Assembly: GCA_963825555.1 (NCBI GenBank)
Contig: CAWGTZ010000026.1
Coordinates: forward strand, 1-64,000
Origin: JAGVSR01 sp963825555
GTDB taxonomy: Bacteria; Pseudomonadota; Alphaproteobacteria; Rhizobiales; Hyphomicrobiaceae
Length of the DNA: 64,000 nucleotides
Reading direction: 5' to 3'
A program made the translations under genes and the position numbers. Every line of letters starts with the position of its first letter. Position 1 is the stretch's first letter. This document shows, piece after piece, positions 62,392-64,000 of the stretch. The notes under the pieces are model-generated. The model did no database searches. It was not told the origin of the DNA and worked only from the letters and a program-made list of their open reading frames with translations.

Positions 62392-63492
62392 ATGGCAGCT
62401 GCCCCGCCTCCGGCACCACCTTTGACCGTGCTTGGTATCGAAACGAGCTGCGACGAGACGGCGGCTGCTGTCGTGGAGCGGGCCGCCGACGGATCGGGCC
62501 GGCTGCTGTCCAATATTGTGCGGTCCCAGTGGGAGGAGCATCGCCGATTTGGCGGTGTGGTTCCGGAAATCGCGGCCCGGTCGCACGTGACCTGTCTCGA
62601 TGACCTGATCTCAGAGGCCCTGCGCACAGCTGGCTTAGGTTTCGCGGAACTGTCGGCCATAGCTGCCACGGCGGGACCGGGTCTCGTAGGTGGCCTCGTC
62701 GTCGGTATGGTTACCGGCAAGGCGCTGGCGCTTGCGCACGCCAAGCCGTTTCTTGCCATTAATCATTTGGAGGCCCATGCACTGACCGTGGGGCTCACCG
62801 AGGGACTGCGGCCGCCATACCTGCTTTTGCTGGTTTCGGGCGGGCATACGCAACTCCTGCTCGTACGTGACGTGGGCGTTTACGAGCGGCTGGGCACGAC
62901 GATCGACGATGCCTTGGGTGAGGCATTCGACAAGACCGCCAAGCTCCTGGGTCTCGGTCAGCCCGGCGGTCCCGCTGTCGAGCGCGGGGCGATGGGCGGC
63001 GATGCCGAGCGTTTTGATTTCCCTCGACCGCTCATGGGTCGCGCGGATCCCCATTTCTCCTTTGCCGGTCTGAAGACGGCCGTGCGCCGGCGCGCGACGG
63101 AACTCGTGCCGCTCACCGAGAAGGATATTGCCGATCTGTGCGCCGGGTTTCAGCTGGCCGCCATGGATGCGGTGGCGGATCGCGTCTCGCGCGCAATGGC
63201 CATTGCTGAAGAGCGATTGGGCCCCGGGGTCCCGCATCGCCTTGTCGTGGCTGGCGGTGTAGCCGCCAATAAAGTGCTCCGCGCGCGCCTTGACGATCTC
63301 GTCCGTGAGCGTGGCTACACGCTGCATCTTCCCCCCGCCTCGTTGTGTACCGACAACGGTGCCATGATCGCCTGGGCGGGCGCCGAGCGGCTCGCGCGCG
63401 GTTCGACCGATCAACTCGATGCGCCGGCCCGTCCGCGCTGGCCGCTGGATGCTCAAGCGCCGGCCGCCATAGGTGCCGGTGTGAAAGCCTGA
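62392..63492 (+). CDS. tsaD: tRNA N6-adenosine threonylcarbamoyltransferase
   Basis: A 366-residue Kae1/TsaD that transfers threonylcarbamoyl to A37 of ANN-decoding tRNAs. VLGIETSCDETAAAVVE opens the ASKHA fold. AINHLEAHALTVGL carries the iron-binding His pair. LLLVSGGHTQLLLV and VVAGGVAANKVLRARL are further signatures, with a closing CTDNGAMIAWAGAERLA. The Ala/Pro start (MAAAPPPAPP) is slightly longer than in E. coli. The gpsA gene follows 76 bp downstream, the common order in this class. Confidence 0.94.
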   Translation: MAAAPPPAPPLTVLGIETSCDETAAAVVERAADGSGRLLSNIVRSQWEEHRRFGGVVPEIAARSHVTCLDDLISEALRTAGLGFAELSAIAATAGPGLVGGLVVGMVTGKALALAHAKPFLAINHLEAHALTVGLTEGLRPPYLLLLVSGGHTQLLLVRDVGVYERLGTTIDDALGEAFDKTAKLLGLGQPGGPAVERGAMGGDAERFDFPRPLMGRADPHFSFAGLKTAVRRRATELVPLTEKDIADLCAGFQLAAMDAVADRVSRAMAIAEERLGPGVPHRLVVAGGVAANKVLRARLDDLVRERGYTLHLPPASLCTDNGAMIAWAGAERLARGSTDQLDAPARPRWPLDAQAPAAIGAGVKA

Positions 63493-63568
63493 TGACAGGG
63501 CTCGAAGAGGGCCACTGGTGAAGCGGCATTCTCCGGCCTAAAGTCCGGGCGCTTGGGAGGCGCAAGGT

Positions 63569-64000
63569 ATGGCTATCGAAAGCGTCGGCGTGATCGGTGG
63601 CGGAGCGTGGGGTACGGCGCTGGCTCAGACTCTGCGGCTGGCCGGGCGGCACGTCGTTCTATGGGCGCGTGAGCCCGAAACTGTGGAGGACATCAACGTC
63701 CGCCACGTCAATCGCACGTTCCTGCCCGGCATTTCGCTCGATCCCGATCTGACCGCAACCAGCGCGCTCGCCGATGTTGCCAAGTCCGATGCGGTGCTGA
63801 TGGTCGCGCCGGCCCAGCATGTGCGCACCATCGCCGGACAGCTGCGTTCCTTCATGCGACCCAGCCAGCCGATCATCCTGTGCGCGAAAGGCATCGAGCA
63901 GACGAGCGGGCGCATGCTCGGCGACGTCCTTGCCGAAATCTTGCCTGAACAGACATTCGCCGTGCTGTCGGGTCCGAGCTTCGCGGCCGATGTCGCGCGG
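63569..64000 (+). CDS. gpsA: Glycerol-3-phosphate dehydrogenase [NAD(P)+], cut by window end
   Basis: The first 144 residues of GpsA, with no stop before the window end. The nucleotide-binding loop VGVIGGGAWGTALAQTL is followed by HVVLWARE, NRTFLPGISLDPDL (F-L-P-G-x-x-L) and ILCAKGIEQTSGRML, then LSGPSFAADVA (the S-G-P-S-F-A motif). The enzyme reduces dihydroxyacetone phosphate for phospholipid synthesis. A GGGAGG site lies 8 nt before the ATG. Intact GpsA has ~330 residues, so over half lies beyond the window. Confidence 0.93.
   Translation, partial: MAIESVGVIGGGAWGTALAQTLRLAGRHVVLWAREPETVEDINVRHVNRTFLPGISLDPDLTATSALADVAKSDAVLMVAPAQHVRTIAGQLRSFMRPSQPIILCAKGIEQTSGRMLGDVLAEILPEQTFAVLSGPSFAADVAR

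Overview
This window looks like the chromosome of an alphaproteobacterium of the order Hyphomicrobiales (Rhizobiales). The main reasons are the gene order HemY / mitofilin-like / hemD / hemC divergent from tsaD-gpsA, the lptC/A-lptB-rpoN-ptsN block, an Hsp20-DUF1150 pair, and an NDUFA9-like gene beside a tRNA-Leu. The genus cannot be fixed by reading. A Hyphomicrobiaceae- or Methyloligellaceae-like organism is a weak guess.

The window has two halves. Bases 1 to about 25,300 are accessory DNA and a graveyard. It holds two copies of a tyrosine-recombinase 3' end either side of an alginate-lyase-like gene, a truncated asparagine-synthase-like gene ending in a 29-bp inverted repeat and an IS3-type transposase tail, and stumps of RibD-like, cyclopropane-fatty-acid synthase, arylsulfatase, DUF2490 and response-regulator genes. 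Intact genes lie between them: a cyclic-nucleotide-binding channel with a non-standard selectivity filter, a YbaK-like deacylase, a cytidylate-kinase-like/BON protein, a lytic transglycosylase, a TPR-SPOR protein, a membrane alpha/beta hydrolase, an OmpA-family protein with a long lysine-rich linker, a short PII-like protein, a DUF3604 protein, an OPT transporter, an M42 peptidase of the NAGGN osmoprotectant type and a PuuB-like oxidoreductase.

Bases 25.3-38.5 kb are mixed. They hold a citrate-synthase homologue lacking both catalytic histidines, an eight-haem cytochrome c with TPRs, a BASS-type transporter, a Crp/Fnr regulator divergent from a sulfatase-HAD phosphatase pair, the modABC molybdate operon, an exported protein built of exact 11-residue repeats, and the Hsp20-DUF1150 pair.

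Bases 38.5-64 kb are core housekeeping: tRNA-Leu(CAG), ribonuclease D, an LptC-LptA-LptA fusion followed by lptB, rpoN (with an apparent +1 frameshift), ptsN, uppP, a GST, queG, two NAD(P)-binding proteins, a glycosyltransferase, infC (probable AUC start), manC, a HigA-like antitoxin without its toxin, the haem genes, tsaD and the start of gpsA.

Apparent frameshifts occur in the alginate-lyase gene, rpoN and the 5' end of queG. They could be real or sequence errors. No CRISPR array, rRNA or complete insertion sequence was seen.
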